The notes under the pieces: model-generated
Database searches by the model: none
Told to the model about the DNA's origin: nothing
The model's input: the letters and a program-made list of their open reading frames with translations, nothing else
Shown: positions 48,126-58,918 of the stretch, one piece after another
Layout of the letters: the number at the start of each line of letters is the position of its first letter
Position numbering within the stretch: the first letter of the stretch is position 1
Position numbers and translations under genes: made by a program
Assembly (NCBI RefSeq): GCF_000421545.1
Contig: NZ_ATXF01000008.1
Coordinates: 1-64,000 of the forward strand
Direction: 5' to 3'
Origin: Agromyces italicus DSM 16388
GTDB taxonomy: Bacteria > Actinomycetota > Actinomycetes > Actinomycetales > Microbacteriaceae
DNA length: 64,000 nt

Positions 48126-51100
48126 ATGTTCACGAAGATCCTGGTTGCCAATCGCGGTGAGATCGCCATCCGTGCGTTCCGCGCCGCCGTCGAGCTCGGT
48201 GCGAAGACGGTCGCGGTCTATCCGTTCGAGGACCGCAACTCCCTGCACCGTCTGAAGGCCGATGAGGCGTACCAGATCGGCGAGCCGGGCCACCCGGTGC
48301 GGGCCTACCTCGACGTGTCGGAGATCATCCGCGTGGCGAAGGAGTCGGGCGCCGACGCGATCTACCCCGGCTACGGGTTCCTCTCCGAGAACCCCGAGCT
48401 CGCCCAGGCCGCGGCCGCGGCCGGCATCGCCTTCATCGGTCCGCCCAAGCATGTGCTCGAAATGGCCGGCAACAAGGTAACGGCGAAGGAGCACGCGATC
48501 GCCGCCGGCGTCCCCGTGCTGAAGTCGACGCCGCCCTCGCGCGACATCGAGGCGCTCATCGCCCAGGCCGACGAGGTCGGATTCCCGATCTTCGCCAAGG
48601 CCGTCGCCGGCGGCGGCGGTCGTGGCATGCGCCGTGTCGATGCCAAGCCAGAACTGCGAGCGGCGCTCGAAGAGGCGATGCGCGAAGCCGACAGCGCTTT
48701 CGGCGACCCCACCATGTTCCTCGAGCAGGCCGTGCTGCGTCCCCGCCACATCGAGGTGCAGGTGCTCGCCGACTCGAACGGCGAGACCGTGCACCTCTTC
48801 GAGCGCGACTGTTCCGTGCAGCGGCGCCACCAGAAGGTCATCGAGATCGCGCCGGCGCCGAACCTCTCCGACGAGATCCGTCAGTCGCTCTACCGCGACG
48901 CCATCGCCTTCGCCCGCTCGATCGGCTACGTCAACGCCGGAACCGTCGAGTTCCTGCTCGACACCGCGGGGGAGCGTGCGGGGGAGCACGTCTTCATCGA
49001 GATGAACCCGCGTATCCAGGTCGAGCACACCGTCACCGAAGAGGTGACCGACGTCGACCTCGTCGTCGCGCAGATGCGCATCGCCGCCGGGGCCTCGCTC
49101 ACGGAGCTCGGCCTCGACCAGGACCAGATCCGACTGCGCGGCGCCGCGCTCCAGTGCCGGATCACCACCGAGGATCCCACGGCCGGCTTCCGCCCCGACA
49201 CGGGCAAGATCACGACCTACCGCTCGCCAGGTGGAGCCGGGATCCGCCTCGACGGCGGAACGATCAATCCGGGCGCGCAGATCAGCCCGCACTTCGACTC
49301 GATGCTCGCGAAGCTCACCTGCCGGGGTCGCGACCATGTCGCCGCCGTCGCTCGCGCCAAGCGCGCCCTCGCCGAGTTCCGCATCCGCGGCGTCTCGACG
49401 AACATCCCGTTCCTCCAGGCCGTGCTCGAAGACCCGGCGTTCGTCGCAGGCGACCTCAGCACCTCCTTCATCGACGAACGCCCGCAGCTGCTCCGCGGCC
49501 GTGTGTCGAAGGACCGCGGCACGAAGATCCTCAACTGGCTCGCCGACGTCACGGTGAACCAGCCGAACGGCCCGGCGCCGATCAGCGTCAGCCCCGTCGA
49601 GAAGCTGCCCCCGCTCGACCTCACGACGCCCGTCCCCGACGGCTCGCGCCAGCGCCTGCTCGAGCTCGGCCCGACCGGCTTCGCCGCTGCGCTCCGCGCC
49701 CAGACTCCCCTCGCAGTGACCGAGACGACCTTCCGCGACGCGCACCAGTCGCTGCTCGCGACTCGCGTACGCACGAAGGACCTGATCGCCGTCGCACCGT
49801 ACGTCGCCCGGCTCACGCCCGAACTGCTCTCGGTCGAGGCCTGGGGCGGCGCCACCTACGACGTCGCGCTCCGCTTCCTCGGCGAGGACCCGTGGGACCG
49901 CCTTGCGGCCCTGCGCGAGGTGCTGCCGAATGTGAACATCCAGATGCTGCTCCGTGGCCGCAACACGGTCGGCTACACCCCCTACCCGACCGAGGTCACC
50001 GATGCGTTCGTGCGCGAGGCGGCGGCGACGGGCGTCGACATCTTCCGCATCTTCGATGCGCTCAACGACGTCTCCCAGATGCGTCCGGCGATCGACTCCG
50101 TCCTCGCGACCGGGCACAGCATCGCCGAGGTCGCCCTCTGCTACACCGGCGACCTGCTCGACCCGGCCGAAGACCTCTACACCCTCGACTACTACCTGCG
50201 TCTCGCCGACCAGATCGTCGGCGCCGGTGCGCACGTGCTCGCCATCAAGGACATGGCGGGCCTGCTCCGTCCGGCCGCGGCGGCGAAGCTCGTGAGCGCC
50301 CTCCGCGAGCGTTTCGACGTGCCCGTGCACCTGCACACCCACGACACCGCGGGCGGCCAGCTCGCGACCCTCCTCGCCGCGAGCAACGCCGGCGTCGACG
50401 CCGTCGACGTGGCGAGCGCGCCGATGGCCGGCACGACGAGCCAGCCCTCGGCGTCCGCGCTCGTGGCGGCGCTCGCGCACACCGAGCGCGACACCGGCCT
50501 CTCGCTCGACGCGGTCAGCGACCTCGAGCCCTACTGGGAGGCCGTTCGACGCCTCTACAAGCCGTTCGAGTCGGGGCTTCCCGGCCCCACCGGCCGCGTG
50601 TACCACCACGAGATCCCGGGCGGCCAGCTCTCGAATCTGCGTCAGCAGGCCATCGCGCTGGGCCTCGCCGACGACTTCGAGCTCATCGAGGACATGTACG
50701 CGGCCGCCGACTCGATTCTCGGTCGCGTGCCGAAGGTGACGCCGTCGTCGAAGGTCGTCGGCGACCTCGCGCTGCACCTCGCGGCCGTCAAGGCCGATCC
50801 CGCCGACTTCGCGGCGAACCCCGAGAAGTACGACGTGCCCGATTCGGTGATCGGCTTCATGGCGGGCGAGCTCGGCGATCTGCCGGGCGGCTGGCCCGAG
50901 CCCTTCCGCACGAAGGTGCTCGCCGGCAAAGACGTGCGCGTCGGCGTGACCGAGCTCACGCCCGAGCAGCGCGCGGCGCTCGAGGCCGACAGCGCGACGC
51001 GCCGGGCGACGCTGAATTCGCTCCTCTTCCCGGCGCCGACCCGCCAGTTCGAGCAGATTCGCGAGCTCTTCGGCGATCTCTCGGTCCTCGACACTGCCGA

Positions 51101-51530
51101 CTACCTCTATGGTCTGCGCCCGGGCGCCGAGCACGTCGTAGAGATCGCGAAGGGAGTCAAGCTGTACGCCGGCCTCGAGGCGATCGGCGAGGCCGACGAC
51201 AAGGGCATGCGCACGGTCATGACGATCCTGAACGGGCAGCTCCGTCCGGTCTTCGTGCGCGACCGCAGCATCACGGTCGACGCGCGTACGGCCGAGAAGG
51301 CGGATGCCTCGCAGCCGGGCCAGATCGCGGCCCCGTTCTCGGGAGTGGTCACGCTGCAGGTCGAGGCCGGCACCGAGATCGCGGCCGGGCAGAGCGTGGC
51401 ATCGATCGAGGCGATGAAGATGGAGGCCGCCATCACTTCGCCCCTCGCGGGGGTCGTGGAGCGCGTCGCCATCCCGAAGACCCAGCAGGTGGAGGCGGGT
51501 GATCTGCTCGTCGTCGTGCGTCCGCGCTAG
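48126..51530 (+). CDS. pyc: Pyruvate carboxylase
   Basis: The 1134-residue single-chain enzyme carboxylates pyruvate to oxaloacetate. Domains in order: biotin carboxylase (1-450, with FAKAVAGGGGRGMRRV and EMNPRIQVEHTVTEE), carboxyltransferase (about 525-800, TFRDAHQSLLATRVRT, LHLHTHDTAGG), tetramerisation part, and biotin carrier (about 1065-1134) with Lys in EAMKMEA. ATG 48126 has GGAAAGG five bases upstream. Confidence 0.96.
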   Translation: MFTKILVANRGEIAIRAFRAAVELGAKTVAVYPFEDRNSLHRLKADEAYQIGEPGHPVRAYLDVSEIIRVAKESGADAIYPGYGFLSENPELAQAAAAAGIAFIGPPKHVLEMAGNKVTAKEHAIAAGVPVLKSTPPSRDIEALIAQADEVGFPIFAKAVAGGGGRGMRRVDAKPELRAALEEAMREADSAFGDPTMFLEQAVLRPRHIEVQVLADSNGETVHLFERDCSVQRRHQKVIEIAPAPNLSDEIRQSLYRDAIAFARSIGYVNAGTVEFLLDTAGERAGEHVFIEMNPRIQVEHTVTEEVTDVDLVVAQMRIAAGASLTELGLDQDQIRLRGAALQCRITTEDPTAGFRPDTGKITTYRSPGGAGIRLDGGTINPGAQISPHFDSMLAKLTCRGRDHVAAVARAKRALAEFRIRGVSTNIPFLQAVLEDPAFVAGDLSTSFIDERPQLLRGRVSKDRGTKILNWLADVTVNQPNGPAPISVSPVEKLPPLDLTTPVPDGSRQRLLELGPTGFAAALRAQTPLAVTETTFRDAHQSLLATRVRTKDLIAVAPYVARLTPELLSVEAWGGATYDVALRFLGEDPWDRLAALREVLPNVNIQMLLRGRNTVGYTPYPTEVTDAFVREAAATGVDIFRIFDALNDVSQMRPAIDSVLATGHSIAEVALCYTGDLLDPAEDLYTLDYYLRLADQIVGAGAHVLAIKDMAGLLRPAAAAKLVSALRERFDVPVHLHTHDTAGGQLATLLAASNAGVDAVDVASAPMAGTTSQPSASALVAALAHTERDTGLSLDAVSDLEPYWEAVRRLYKPFESGLPGPTGRVYHHEIPGGQLSNLRQQAIALGLADDFELIEDMYAAADSILGRVPKVTPSSKVVGDLALHLAAVKADPADFAANPEKYDVPDSVIGFMAGELGDLPGGWPEPFRTKVLAGKDVRVGVTELTPEQRAALEADSATRRATLNSLLFPAPTRQFEQIRELFGDLSVLDTADYLYGLRPGAEHVVEIAKGVKLYAGLEAIGEADDKGMRTVMTILNGQLRPVFVRDRSITVDARTAEKADASQPGQIAAPFSGVVTLQVEAGTEIAAGQSVASIEAMKMEAAITSPLAGVVERVAIPKTQQVEAGDLLVVVRPR

Positions 51531-51567
51531 GCTTGGCGTGGATCGGCACTGATGAGGAGGGGATTCG

Positions 51568-52971
51568 GTGGCTGAAGAGACGCATGAGACCGGGCCGGTG
51601 ACACGGCGCGGCGTAGGGGTGCGCACGGGTCCGGTCGACCGTGTGGGCCCCACCACGACCGGCGCCCACGCGGCGGTGCCCGCACCCGACCTCGACCTCC
51701 GGGTCGACCTCCCGCCCGCGCCCGTGCGCGAGGTCCCCGAAGACGAGGTCGCCGTAGCGATTGACGACGTCTCGGTGAACCCCGGGGCGATCGGGGGCGG
51801 TGGCGACACGAGCACCCGTTCGGTCGAGGTCCTCGGCGCGGGTCTGTCCGGGGGCTCCTACCGCAGCGCTGCGCGTCGCGCGCCGTCGCCCTACAGCGCA
51901 CTGCTCGCCGCCGACGCGACGAAGTCGGTCCGCGAGGTCGATCGAACCGCTCCGGCGGCGACCGGCGCAACCGAGGTCGTGGCGGCCGCCGGCGGCCGCC
52001 ACGAGGTGGCGCTGCCGTCCGAGGTGCCCGAGGCACCGGAGTCGCTCACGGCCGATCGATTGATCGACCTCAATCGCACGACCCGCCCCGCGCCGCAGGG
52101 CGGGTTCAACCGGTTCCTCTACGAGGCATCCCTGCATCTCGTGAACCTCGGCGATTCGGCGAAGGCCCGTGCGCACAAGGCGATGAACCAGCGCATCCAG
52201 AAGCGATTCGAGGGCGGCGCGCGGTTCGTGCCGGTCCTCACCCGCAAGGGCGGCGTCGGCAAGACGACGATCACCGCGCTGCTCGGCATGGCCCTCGCCG
52301 ACGCCCGCGACGACCGGATCATCGCGATCGATGCGAACCCCGATCGGGGCACCCTCGCCGAACGCGTCGACCGGCAGACCCGCGAGACGGTGCGCGACGT
52401 CGTCGCCAAGGCGTCGTCGATCGGCGGCTACACCGACTTCTCCCGGTTCGTCTCGCGCGACGAGACCCGGCTCGACATCCTCGCCTCCGACACCGACCCG
52501 ACATTGTCCGAGGCGTTCGACGACAACGACTACAACGTCGTCGCCGGACTCGCGGCCAGGTACTACTCGCTCGTCCTGACCGACTGCGGCACCGGCATCG
52601 TCCACTCCGTCATGCGGGCGACGCTGCAGCGTGCCGACTCGATCGTGATCGTCTCGGGCGGCAGCGTCGACGAGGCGCGCCTCGCCTCAGAGACACTCAC
52701 CTGGCTCGAGGCGAACGGCTACGGCGAACTCGTCCGCAACGCGGTCGTCGCGATCAACCTCGCGACGCAGGGCACGCACCTGGTGAAGGTCGACGAGATC
52801 GAAGCGCATTTCCAGTCGCGTGTCCGCGAGATCGTGCGCATCCCGTACGACCCCCAGCTCGCGGCCGGGTCCGTGGTCAACTGGCACGAACTGCGCCCGG
52901 TGACCCAGCACGCCGCCCGCGAACTCGCCGCCCTCGTGGTGGAAGGCCTGCCCGCCGAACGCGGGCACTGA
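51568..52971 (+). CDS. MinD/ParA-like ATPase with long disordered N-terminus
   Basis: The 467-residue protein has about 165 Ala/Pro/Val-rich residues without motifs, then [22 protein letters not shown] and the ATPase core [63 protein letters not shown]. This build resembles the MinD-like proteins found with type VII secretion or cell-pole factors in actinobacteria; no such genes are near. It has an AGGAGGGG ribosome site. Confidence 0.85.
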   Translation: MAEETHETGPVTRRGVGVRTGPVDRVGPTTTGAHAAVPAPDLDLRVDLPPAPVREVPEDEVAVAIDDVSVNPGAIGGGGDTSTRSVEVLGAGLSGGSYRSAARRAPSPYSALLAADATKSVREVDRTAPAATGATEVVAAAGGRHEVALPSEVPEAPESLTADRLIDLNRTTRPAPQGGFNRFLYEASLHLVNLGDSAKARAHKAMNQRIQKRFEGGARFVPVLTRKGGVGKTTITALLGMALADARDDRIIAIDANPDRGTLAERVDRQTRETVRDVVAKASSIGGYTDFSRFVSRDETRLDILASDTDPTLSEAFDDNDYNVVAGLAARYYSLVLTDCGTGIVHSVMRATLQRADSIVIVSGGSVDEARLASETLTWLEANGYGELVRNAVVAINLATQGTHLVKVDEIEAHFQSRVREIVRIPYDPQLAAGSVVNWHELRPVTQHAARELAALVVEGLPAERGH

Positions 52972-52981
52972 TCGGAGAACA

Positions 52982-53473
52982 TTGCCAGAGCGTCCCATTC
53001 GCCTGTTCGGCGACCCCGTCTTGAAGACCGTCTCAGCCCCCGTCGAACAGGTCGATGATCGCGTGCGCGCACTCGTCGCCGACCTGATCGACAGCGTCCG
53101 GCTGCCGGGCAGGGCCGGGGTCGCGGCATCCCAGATCGGCGTGAACCTGCGCGCCTTCAGTTACAACATCGACGGCGAGGTCGGGTACGTCCTGAATCCC
53201 GAGCTCGTCGAGGTGTCGGGCGAGAAGGAGGCCATCGACGAGGGCTGTCTCTCGGTCCCCGGCCTGTGGAAGAAGACGCCGCGCTACCCGTTCGCGCGCG
53301 TGCGGGGCATCGACCTCGACGGCAACGAGATCGAGGTGTCCGGCACGGGCCTCATGGCCCAGGCGCTGCAGCACGAGACCGATCATCTCGACGGTCTGCT
53401 CTACCTCGATCGCCTCGAGAACGACGAGCGTCGCTCGGCCATGAAGGAGATCCGCGAGTCCGACTGGTTCTGA
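52982..53473 (+). CDS. def: Peptide deformylase
   Basis: The 163-residue metalloenzyme removes the formyl group from nascent proteins. Its three motifs are present: GVAASQIG (variant of GxGxAAxQ), EGCLSVP, and QHETDHLDG with the metal-binding histidines. TTG start, supported by GGAG five bases upstream. It directly follows the MinD-like gene. Confidence 0.94.
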   Translation: MPERPIRLFGDPVLKTVSAPVEQVDDRVRALVADLIDSVRLPGRAGVAASQIGVNLRAFSYNIDGEVGYVLNPELVEVSGEKEAIDEGCLSVPGLWKKTPRYPFARVRGIDLDGNEIEVSGTGLMAQALQHETDHLDGLLYLDRLENDERRSAMKEIRESDWF

Positions 53474-53581
53474 CGACCGGCGTCGCGACCCTCAGCTTCT
53501 GTCGGAGTTCGGGCGCCATGGTCGCCTGACAGGACGTCTCGCGTCAGATCACCTGCAGAAGACGGGGTGATCGGGCTCGAA

Positions 53582-53624
53582 ACGATGAAGCGCCCCGCGG
53601 AAGATCCGCGGGGCGCTTCATCGT
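53582..53624. terminator. Bidirectional terminator between def and fadD
   Basis: A perfect 19-bp stem (53582-53600 with 53606-53624) with a 5-nt loop lies between convergent genes. Confidence 0.88.
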
Positions 53625-53632
53625 GGGTCGCG

Positions 53633-55465
53633 TCAGCTGATGATCGAGTGGCCCTCGGTCGCCGGTGCGCCCGAGTACATCGCCTCGATGTGCGGGGCGA
53701 AGTCCTGCAGGATGACGTTCCGCTTGATGCTGAGCTTCGGCGTGAGGTGCCCGCTCTCTTCGGTCAGCTCGCTCGTGAGGATCGTGAACTTGCGGATCGA
53801 CTCGGCCCTCGAGACGTTCTCGTTCGCCGCGTCGACGGCGCGCTGCACTTCGGCGAGCACGGCGGCGTTCGTCGAAGCCTCCTCGAGCGTCATACCGGCG
53901 TCTTCGCCGTTGTTGTTGAGCCAGACCGGGAGCATCTCGATATCGAGGGTGACGAGCGCAGAGATGAACGGCTTCTGGTCGCCGACCACGACGACCTGGC
54001 CGACGAGCGGGTTCGCGCGGATCGGGTCCTCGAGCGCGGCGGGAGCGACGTTCTTGCCGCCGGCCGTGACGATGATCTCCTTCTTGCGGCCGGTGATCGT
54101 CAGGAAGCCGTCGGCGTCGAAGGAGCCGATGTCGCCGGTCTTGAACCAATCGCCGTCGAAGGCCTCGGCGGTCGCCTCGGCGTTCTTCCAGTACTCCTTG
54201 AAGACCGAGATGCCCTTCGCCTGGATCTCGCCGTCCTCGGCGAGGCGGATCGCGTTGCCGGGCAGCGCAGGGCCGACCGTGCCGATCTTCGACTTCGAGG
54301 GCAGGTTCACGCTGACTGGCGCCGTGGTCTCGGTGAGGCCGTAGCCCTCGAGGATGGTGATCCCGAGGGCGTGGTAGAAGTGGCCGAGGCGCGGGCCGAG
54401 CGGCGCGGAGCCCGAGACGGCGTACTTGACGTTGCCGCCCATCGCGTCGCGGAGCTTCGAGAACACGAGCGCGTCGAACAGCTTGAACTTGAGCTTCAGG
54501 CCGAGCGGCACTTTGCCCTGCTCGAGGGCGATCGAGTACGCGACCGCCGTGTCGGCGGCGGTGCGGAAGATCTTGCCCTTGCCGCCGGCCTCGGCCTTCT
54601 GCTCGGAGACGTTGTACACCTTCTCGAACACCCGGGGGACGGCGAGGAGGAAGGTCGGCTTGAAGCTGCCGAGCGACGGGAGGAGCTGCTTCGTGTCGGG
54701 CTGGTGGCCGACACGAACACCGGCGTGCACGCAGAGCACCGCGATGAAGCGCGCGAAGACGTGTGCGAGGGTGATGAACAGCAGCGTCGAGGCGCCGTTC
54801 GGGTCGAGCACGACCTCGTCGAGGGCCACGGCGGAGTTGCGTGAGAGCTCGACGAAGTTCGAGTGGGTGAGCACGCAACCCTTCGGCTTGCCCGTCGATC
54901 CCGAGGTGTAGATGAGCGTCGCGATGTCATCGCCGTTCGCGAGCTTGCGTCGGCGCTCGATCTCGTCGTCGGGCACCTCGGTGCCGCCCGCCGCGAGCTT
55001 CTCGAGGTCGCCGAGATCGATCTGCCAGGTGTTGCGGATGCCCGGCAGTTCCGGGTGCACCTCGTCGAAGCGCGCGAAGTGGTCGGGAGTCTCGAGAATG
55101 ATCGCGATGGCGCCCGAGTCGCTGAGGTTCCACCGCACCTGTGCGGGCGAACTCGTCTCGTAGACGGGCACGAGCACGGCTCCGGCGAACCACGTGGCGA
55201 AGTCGATCAGCGTCCACTCGTAGCTGGTCTTGGACATGAGGCCGATCTTGTCGCCGGGCTCGATGCCGGCGGCGACGAGACCCTTGGCGAGGGCGATGAC
55301 CTGGTCGTAGAACTCGCGCGTCGTCACCGGCGACCAGCCGCCGTCGGCGGTGGGGCGCGAGAACAGCACCGAATCGGGCGTCGCCGCGAGCCGGTCGACG
55401 AGCAGGTCGGTGGTGTTCGCCGTGGGGTCTGGCGAGACCACGGCAGGCGTGGAGAATTCGGTCAC
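53633..55465 (-). CDS. fadD: Long-chain acyl-CoA synthetase (AMP-forming)
   Basis: The 610-residue adenylating enzyme has LIYTSGSTGKPKGCVLTHSNF (ATP loop), ILEGYGLTETTAPVSVN, WFKTGDIGSFDADGFLTITGRKKEIIVTAGGKNVAP, and the C-terminal catalytic Lys region LTPKLSIKRN. It is close to mycobacterial FadD15. GTG 55465 has AAGGAG six bases upstream. Confidence 0.92.
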   Translation of the reverse strand: MTEFSTPAVVSPDPTANTTDLLVDRLAATPDSVLFSRPTADGGWSPVTTREFYDQVIALAKGLVAAGIEPGDKIGLMSKTSYEWTLIDFATWFAGAVLVPVYETSSPAQVRWNLSDSGAIAIILETPDHFARFDEVHPELPGIRNTWQIDLGDLEKLAAGGTEVPDDEIERRRKLANGDDIATLIYTSGSTGKPKGCVLTHSNFVELSRNSAVALDEVVLDPNGASTLLFITLAHVFARFIAVLCVHAGVRVGHQPDTKQLLPSLGSFKPTFLLAVPRVFEKVYNVSEQKAEAGGKGKIFRTAADTAVAYSIALEQGKVPLGLKLKFKLFDALVFSKLRDAMGGNVKYAVSGSAPLGPRLGHFYHALGITILEGYGLTETTAPVSVNLPSKSKIGTVGPALPGNAIRLAEDGEIQAKGISVFKEYWKNAEATAEAFDGDWFKTGDIGSFDADGFLTITGRKKEIIVTAGGKNVAPAALEDPIRANPLVGQVVVVGDQKPFISALVTLDIEMLPVWLNNNGEDAGMTLEEASTNAAVLAEVQRAVDAANENVSRAESIRKFTILTSELTEESGHLTPKLSIKRNVILQDFAPHIEAMYSGAPATEGHSIIS

Positions 55466-55618
55466 GGTAGCTCCTTCGGCACCGGGAGGATCGCGCCCGG
55501 CTCGGGTACCTGCGCGACCTCGGCATTGGGGTCGATTACACTCTAGTCGTTGCTCGCGTGGCCATGGTCCCGGCACGAATCAGCCTCGAACCTCTTGTCT
55601 CAGAAAGGCGGCGCCCGC

Positions 55619-56569
55619 GTGCACGCGATCGGAATCGACATCGGGGGCACCAAGATCGCCGGAGCGGTCGTCGACGAACTCGGCGGCATCGTCCGCAGCG
55701 ACCGGGTGCCGACACCGGCCGGCGACGCGGCCAGCCTCGAGAGCGCGGTCGTCGAGATGATCGAGGGCCTGCGCGCCGACGAGGAGATCGGCGCGGTCGG
55801 CGTCGCCGCCGCCGGCTTCATCGACGCGGCGCAGTCCACCGTCTACTACGCCCCCAACATCGACTGGCGCAACGAACCCTTCCGCGAGAAGCTCGAGGCC
55901 CGCGTCGGCGGCACCGTCGTCGTCGACAACGACGCGAACGCAGCCGGCTGGGCCGAGTTCCGCTTCGGGGCGGGGCGCCTCGTCAGCGACATGGTCATGC
56001 TCACGATCGGCACGGGCGTGGGCGGTGCGATCGTCGCGGGCGATCGTCTCTTCCGCGGCGGCTTCGGTGCCGGTGCCGAGCTCGGGCATCTCCGTGTGGT
56101 GCCCGGCGGCCTCGCGTGCGGTTGCGGTCAGCGCGGATGCCTCGAGCAGTACGGGTCCGGACGGGCGCTCCTGCGCATGGCCGGTGAGATCGCCGATGCA
56201 GGCGGGATCGGCCAGGCGCTCGCGCGCGCCCGGGCCGAGCAGGGCGAACTCGACGGCGCGCTCGTCGGCGGGCTCATCGCCGCGGGCGATCCCGGCGCCG
56301 TCGCGGCGCTGCGCCAGCTCGGGCACTGGCTCGGCGAGGCGGCGGCGAGCCTCTCGGCGGTGCTCGACCCGCAGCGCTTCGTCTTCGGCGGGGGCGTCGC
56401 GATCGCGGGCGAACTGCTGCTGGAGCCGATCCGCGAGGCCTATCTCGAGCACCTCCCGGCGCGCGGGTACCACCCCGAGCCCGACTTCGTCGTCGCCGAG
56501 CTCCAGAACGACGCCGGGGTCGTCGGCGCCGCCGACCTCGCCCGCGTCTGGGTCGCCGAGCACGCCTGA
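55619..56569 (+). CDS. glk: ROK-family glucokinase
   Basis: The 316-residue sugar kinase starts IGIDIGGTKIAGAVVDELG (phosphate loop), has VDNDANAAGWAEFRFGAG, TIGTGVGGAI and the ROK zinc motif CGCGQRGCLEQYGSGRAL. It would phosphorylate glucose for glycolysis. GTG 55619 is chosen because the family starts directly at the phosphate loop; a GAAAGG site is upstream. Confidence 0.92.
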   Translation: MHAIGIDIGGTKIAGAVVDELGGIVRSDRVPTPAGDAASLESAVVEMIEGLRADEEIGAVGVAAAGFIDAAQSTVYYAPNIDWRNEPFREKLEARVGGTVVVDNDANAAGWAEFRFGAGRLVSDMVMLTIGTGVGGAIVAGDRLFRGGFGAGAELGHLRVVPGGLACGCGQRGCLEQYGSGRALLRMAGEIADAGGIGQALARARAEQGELDGALVGGLIAAGDPGAVAALRQLGHWLGEAAASLSAVLDPQRFVFGGGVAIAGELLLEPIREAYLEHLPARGYHPEPDFVVAELQNDAGVVGAADLARVWVAEHA

Positions 56570-56618
56570 GCGGGCCGACGATAGGCTGATCGATGCGCCA
56601 CGAGAAGGGAGCCGTGCG

Positions 56619-57308
56619 GTGTTCTACTGGATCATGAAGAACCTCGTGATCGGGCCGATCCTCCTCTCGATCTTCCGCCCGTGGGTGGTCGGGCTCGAGA
56701 ACGTGCCCAAAGAGGGCGCCGTGGTGCTCGCGTCGAACCACCTCTCATTCATCGACTCCATCTTCCTTCCGCTCGTCGTCGACCGCCCGGTGGTGTTCCT
56801 CGCCAAGAGCGATTACTTCACGGGCAAGGGGCTCAAAGGCTGGGCGACCCGCGTGTTCTTCCAGGCGGCCGGCCAGTTGCCCATCGACCGCTCCGGCGGC
56901 AAGGCGTCCGAGGCATCCCTGAACACCGGTCTCCGCGTGCTCGCCGAGGGCAGCATCCTCGGCATCTATCCCGAGGGAACCCGCAGCCCCGACGGCAAGC
57001 TCTATCGGGGTCGCACGGGTGTCGCGCGAATGGTGCTCGAGTCGGGCGTGCCGGTCATTCCGGTGGCGATGATCGGCACCGAGCACGTCATGCCCATCGG
57101 CAAGCGGCTGCCGAAGGTGCGTCGCATCGGCATCATCGTCGGCGAGCCGATCGACTTCTCCCGTTTCGATGGGCTCGAGGGCGATCGCTTCGTGTTGCGT
57201 TCTGTGACCGACGAACTCGTCTACCGGCTCCGCGCGCTGAGCGACCAGGACTACGTCGACGTCTACGCGAGCTCGGTCAAGGAGCAGCGGGCCGCCCATT
57301 CGCGATAG
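56619..57308 (+). CDS. plsC: 1-acyl-sn-glycerol-3-phosphate acyltransferase
   Basis: The 229-residue membrane-associated enzyme has the acyltransferase motifs NHLSFIDS (NHxxxxD), GGKASEASLNTGLRVLAEGSILGIYPEGTRSPDGKLYRGRTGVARMV and VPVIPVAMIGTE. It makes phosphatidic acid. The gene lies between glk and DAHP synthase, as in related actinobacteria. Confidence 0.92.
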   Translation: MFYWIMKNLVIGPILLSIFRPWVVGLENVPKEGAVVLASNHLSFIDSIFLPLVVDRPVVFLAKSDYFTGKGLKGWATRVFFQAAGQLPIDRSGGKASEASLNTGLRVLAEGSILGIYPEGTRSPDGKLYRGRTGVARMVLESGVPVIPVAMIGTEHVMPIGKRLPKVRRIGIIVGEPIDFSRFDGLEGDRFVLRSVTDELVYRLRALSDQDYVDVYASSVKEQRAAHSR

Positions 57309-57388
57309 GCTCGACGGGCGGCGGCGCGATCTGCGTCGCCGTTCCGCATCACGGCGCGCGAGCGCCCCGCACCCCTCAGGACACATCC

Positions 57389-58759
57389 GTGGTACAGCTT
57401 GTCGAGCCCTTCGTGAACGCAGATCCTTCCGTGATCGCGGGCCTCGACTATTGGCGTGAACTGCCGATCAAGCAGCAGCCCACGTGGCCCGACCTCGAGT
57501 CGGCGCGCGCAGCCTCGGCCGAGCTCGCCACGCTGCCGCCGCTCGTCTTCGCGGGCGAGGTCGACACGATGCGCGATCGACTCGCGGCCGCGTCGCGGGG
57601 CGAGGCGTTCCTGCTCCAGGGCGGCGACTGCGCCGAGACCTTCGCCGGCGCGACCGCCGATCAGATCCGCAACCGCGTGAAGACGGTGCTCCAGATGGCC
57701 GTGGTGCTCACGTACGGCGCCTCGATGCCGGTCGTGAAGATGGGTCGCATGGCGGGGCAGTTCGCCAAGCCGCGTTCCAGCGATCACGAGACCCGGGGCG
57801 ACGTGACCCTGCCCGCCTACCGCGGCGACATCGTCAACGGCTACGAGTTCACGCCCGAGTCGCGTGCAGCCGATCCCGGCCGCCTCATCCGCGGTTACCA
57901 CACGGCCGCGTCGACGCTCAACCTCATCCGCGCCTTCACCCAGGGCGGTTTCGCCGACCTGCGCCAGGTGCACTCGTGGAATCAGGGCTTCGCGAAGAAC
58001 CCGGCGAACTCCCGCTACGAGTCGATGGCCCGCGAGATCGATCGCGCCGTGAAGTTCATGGATGCCTGCGGTGCCGACTTCGAGGCGCTGAAGCACACCG
58101 AGTTCTACACCGGCCACGAAGGCCTGCTCATGGACTACGAACGGCCCATGACGCGCATCGACTCGCGCACGGGCACTCCGTACGTCACGAGCGGCCACTT
58201 CATCTGGATCGGCGAGCGCACCCGCGAGCTCGACGGCGCGCACGTCGACTTCCTCTCGCGCGTGCGCAACCCGATCGGCGTGAAGCTCGGGCCGACGACG
58301 AGCCCCGAGACGATGCTCGAACTCATCGAGAAGCTCGACCCCGAGCGCGAGCCGGGCCGACTCACCTTCATCACGAGAATGGGCGCCGGCAAGATCCGCG
58401 AGGCGCTGCCACCGCTGCTCGAGGCCGTCAAGCGGAGCGACGCGAACCCGCTGTGGGTGACCGACCCGATGCACGGCAACGGCATCACGACGCCCACCGG
58501 CTACAAGACCCGTCGCTTCGACGACGTGGTCGACGAGGTCAAGGGTTTCTTCGAGGCGCACCGCGCCGCGGGCACGCACCCCGGAGGCATCCACGTCGAA
58601 CTCACCGGCGACGACGTCACCGAGTGCCTCGGCGGCTCGGAGCACATCGATGAGGCGAGCCTCGCGACGCGCTACGAGTCGCTCTGCGATCCGCGCCTGA
58701 ACCACATGCAGTCCCTCGAGCTGGCATTCCTCGTGGCCGAGGAGCTCGCGGCGCGCTGA
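57389..58759 (+). CDS. aroG: Class II 3-deoxy-7-phosphoheptulonate synthase
   Basis: The 456-residue plant-type DAHP synthase is the first enzyme of the shikimate pathway. Landmarks are FLLQGGDCAETF, KMGRMAGQFAKPRSS, GFAKNPANSRYE, EFYTGHEGLLMDYE, NPIGVKLGPTTSPETML and GIHVELTGDDVTECLGGS. GTG 57389 has AGGA nine bases upstream. It sits beside pknL, as in Mycobacterium. Confidence 0.95.
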   Translation: MVQLVEPFVNADPSVIAGLDYWRELPIKQQPTWPDLESARAASAELATLPPLVFAGEVDTMRDRLAAASRGEAFLLQGGDCAETFAGATADQIRNRVKTVLQMAVVLTYGASMPVVKMGRMAGQFAKPRSSDHETRGDVTLPAYRGDIVNGYEFTPESRAADPGRLIRGYHTAASTLNLIRAFTQGGFADLRQVHSWNQGFAKNPANSRYESMAREIDRAVKFMDACGADFEALKHTEFYTGHEGLLMDYERPMTRIDSRTGTPYVTSGHFIWIGERTRELDGAHVDFLSRVRNPIGVKLGPTTSPETMLELIEKLDPEREPGRLTFITRMGAGKIREALPPLLEAVKRSDANPLWVTDPMHGNGITTPTGYKTRRFDDVVDEVKGFFEAHRAAGTHPGGIHVELTGDDVTECLGGSEHIDEASLATRYESLCDPRLNHMQSLELAFLVAEELAAR

Positions 58760-58781
58760 GTTCGGCGGTCGCGTCACGACC

Positions 58782-58821
58782 GCGCGAGGCATCCATTCGT
58801 TTCGAATCGGATGCCTCGCGC
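58782..58821. terminator. Terminator between aroG and pknL
   Basis: Stem 58782-58794 pairs with 58809-58821 (13 bp), continued by ATTCG/CGAAT around a TTT loop with one bulged C. It lies between convergent genes. Confidence 0.75.
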
Positions 58822-58918
58822 CGAGCTCGTGAGCGCGACGTGCGACCTCGTCTGGAGCCCGGTCAGCGACGGCTGCCGCTCGCTCCCGCCCCGGCCATCG
58901 CGACGGCGTTCGACCGGT

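Noticed and set aside
48024-51815. A 1263-codon open frame on the minus strand opposite pyruvate carboxylase
   Set aside because: It is an antisense frame caused by high GC at third positions. The plus strand has all pyruvate carboxylase motifs and a good ribosome site.
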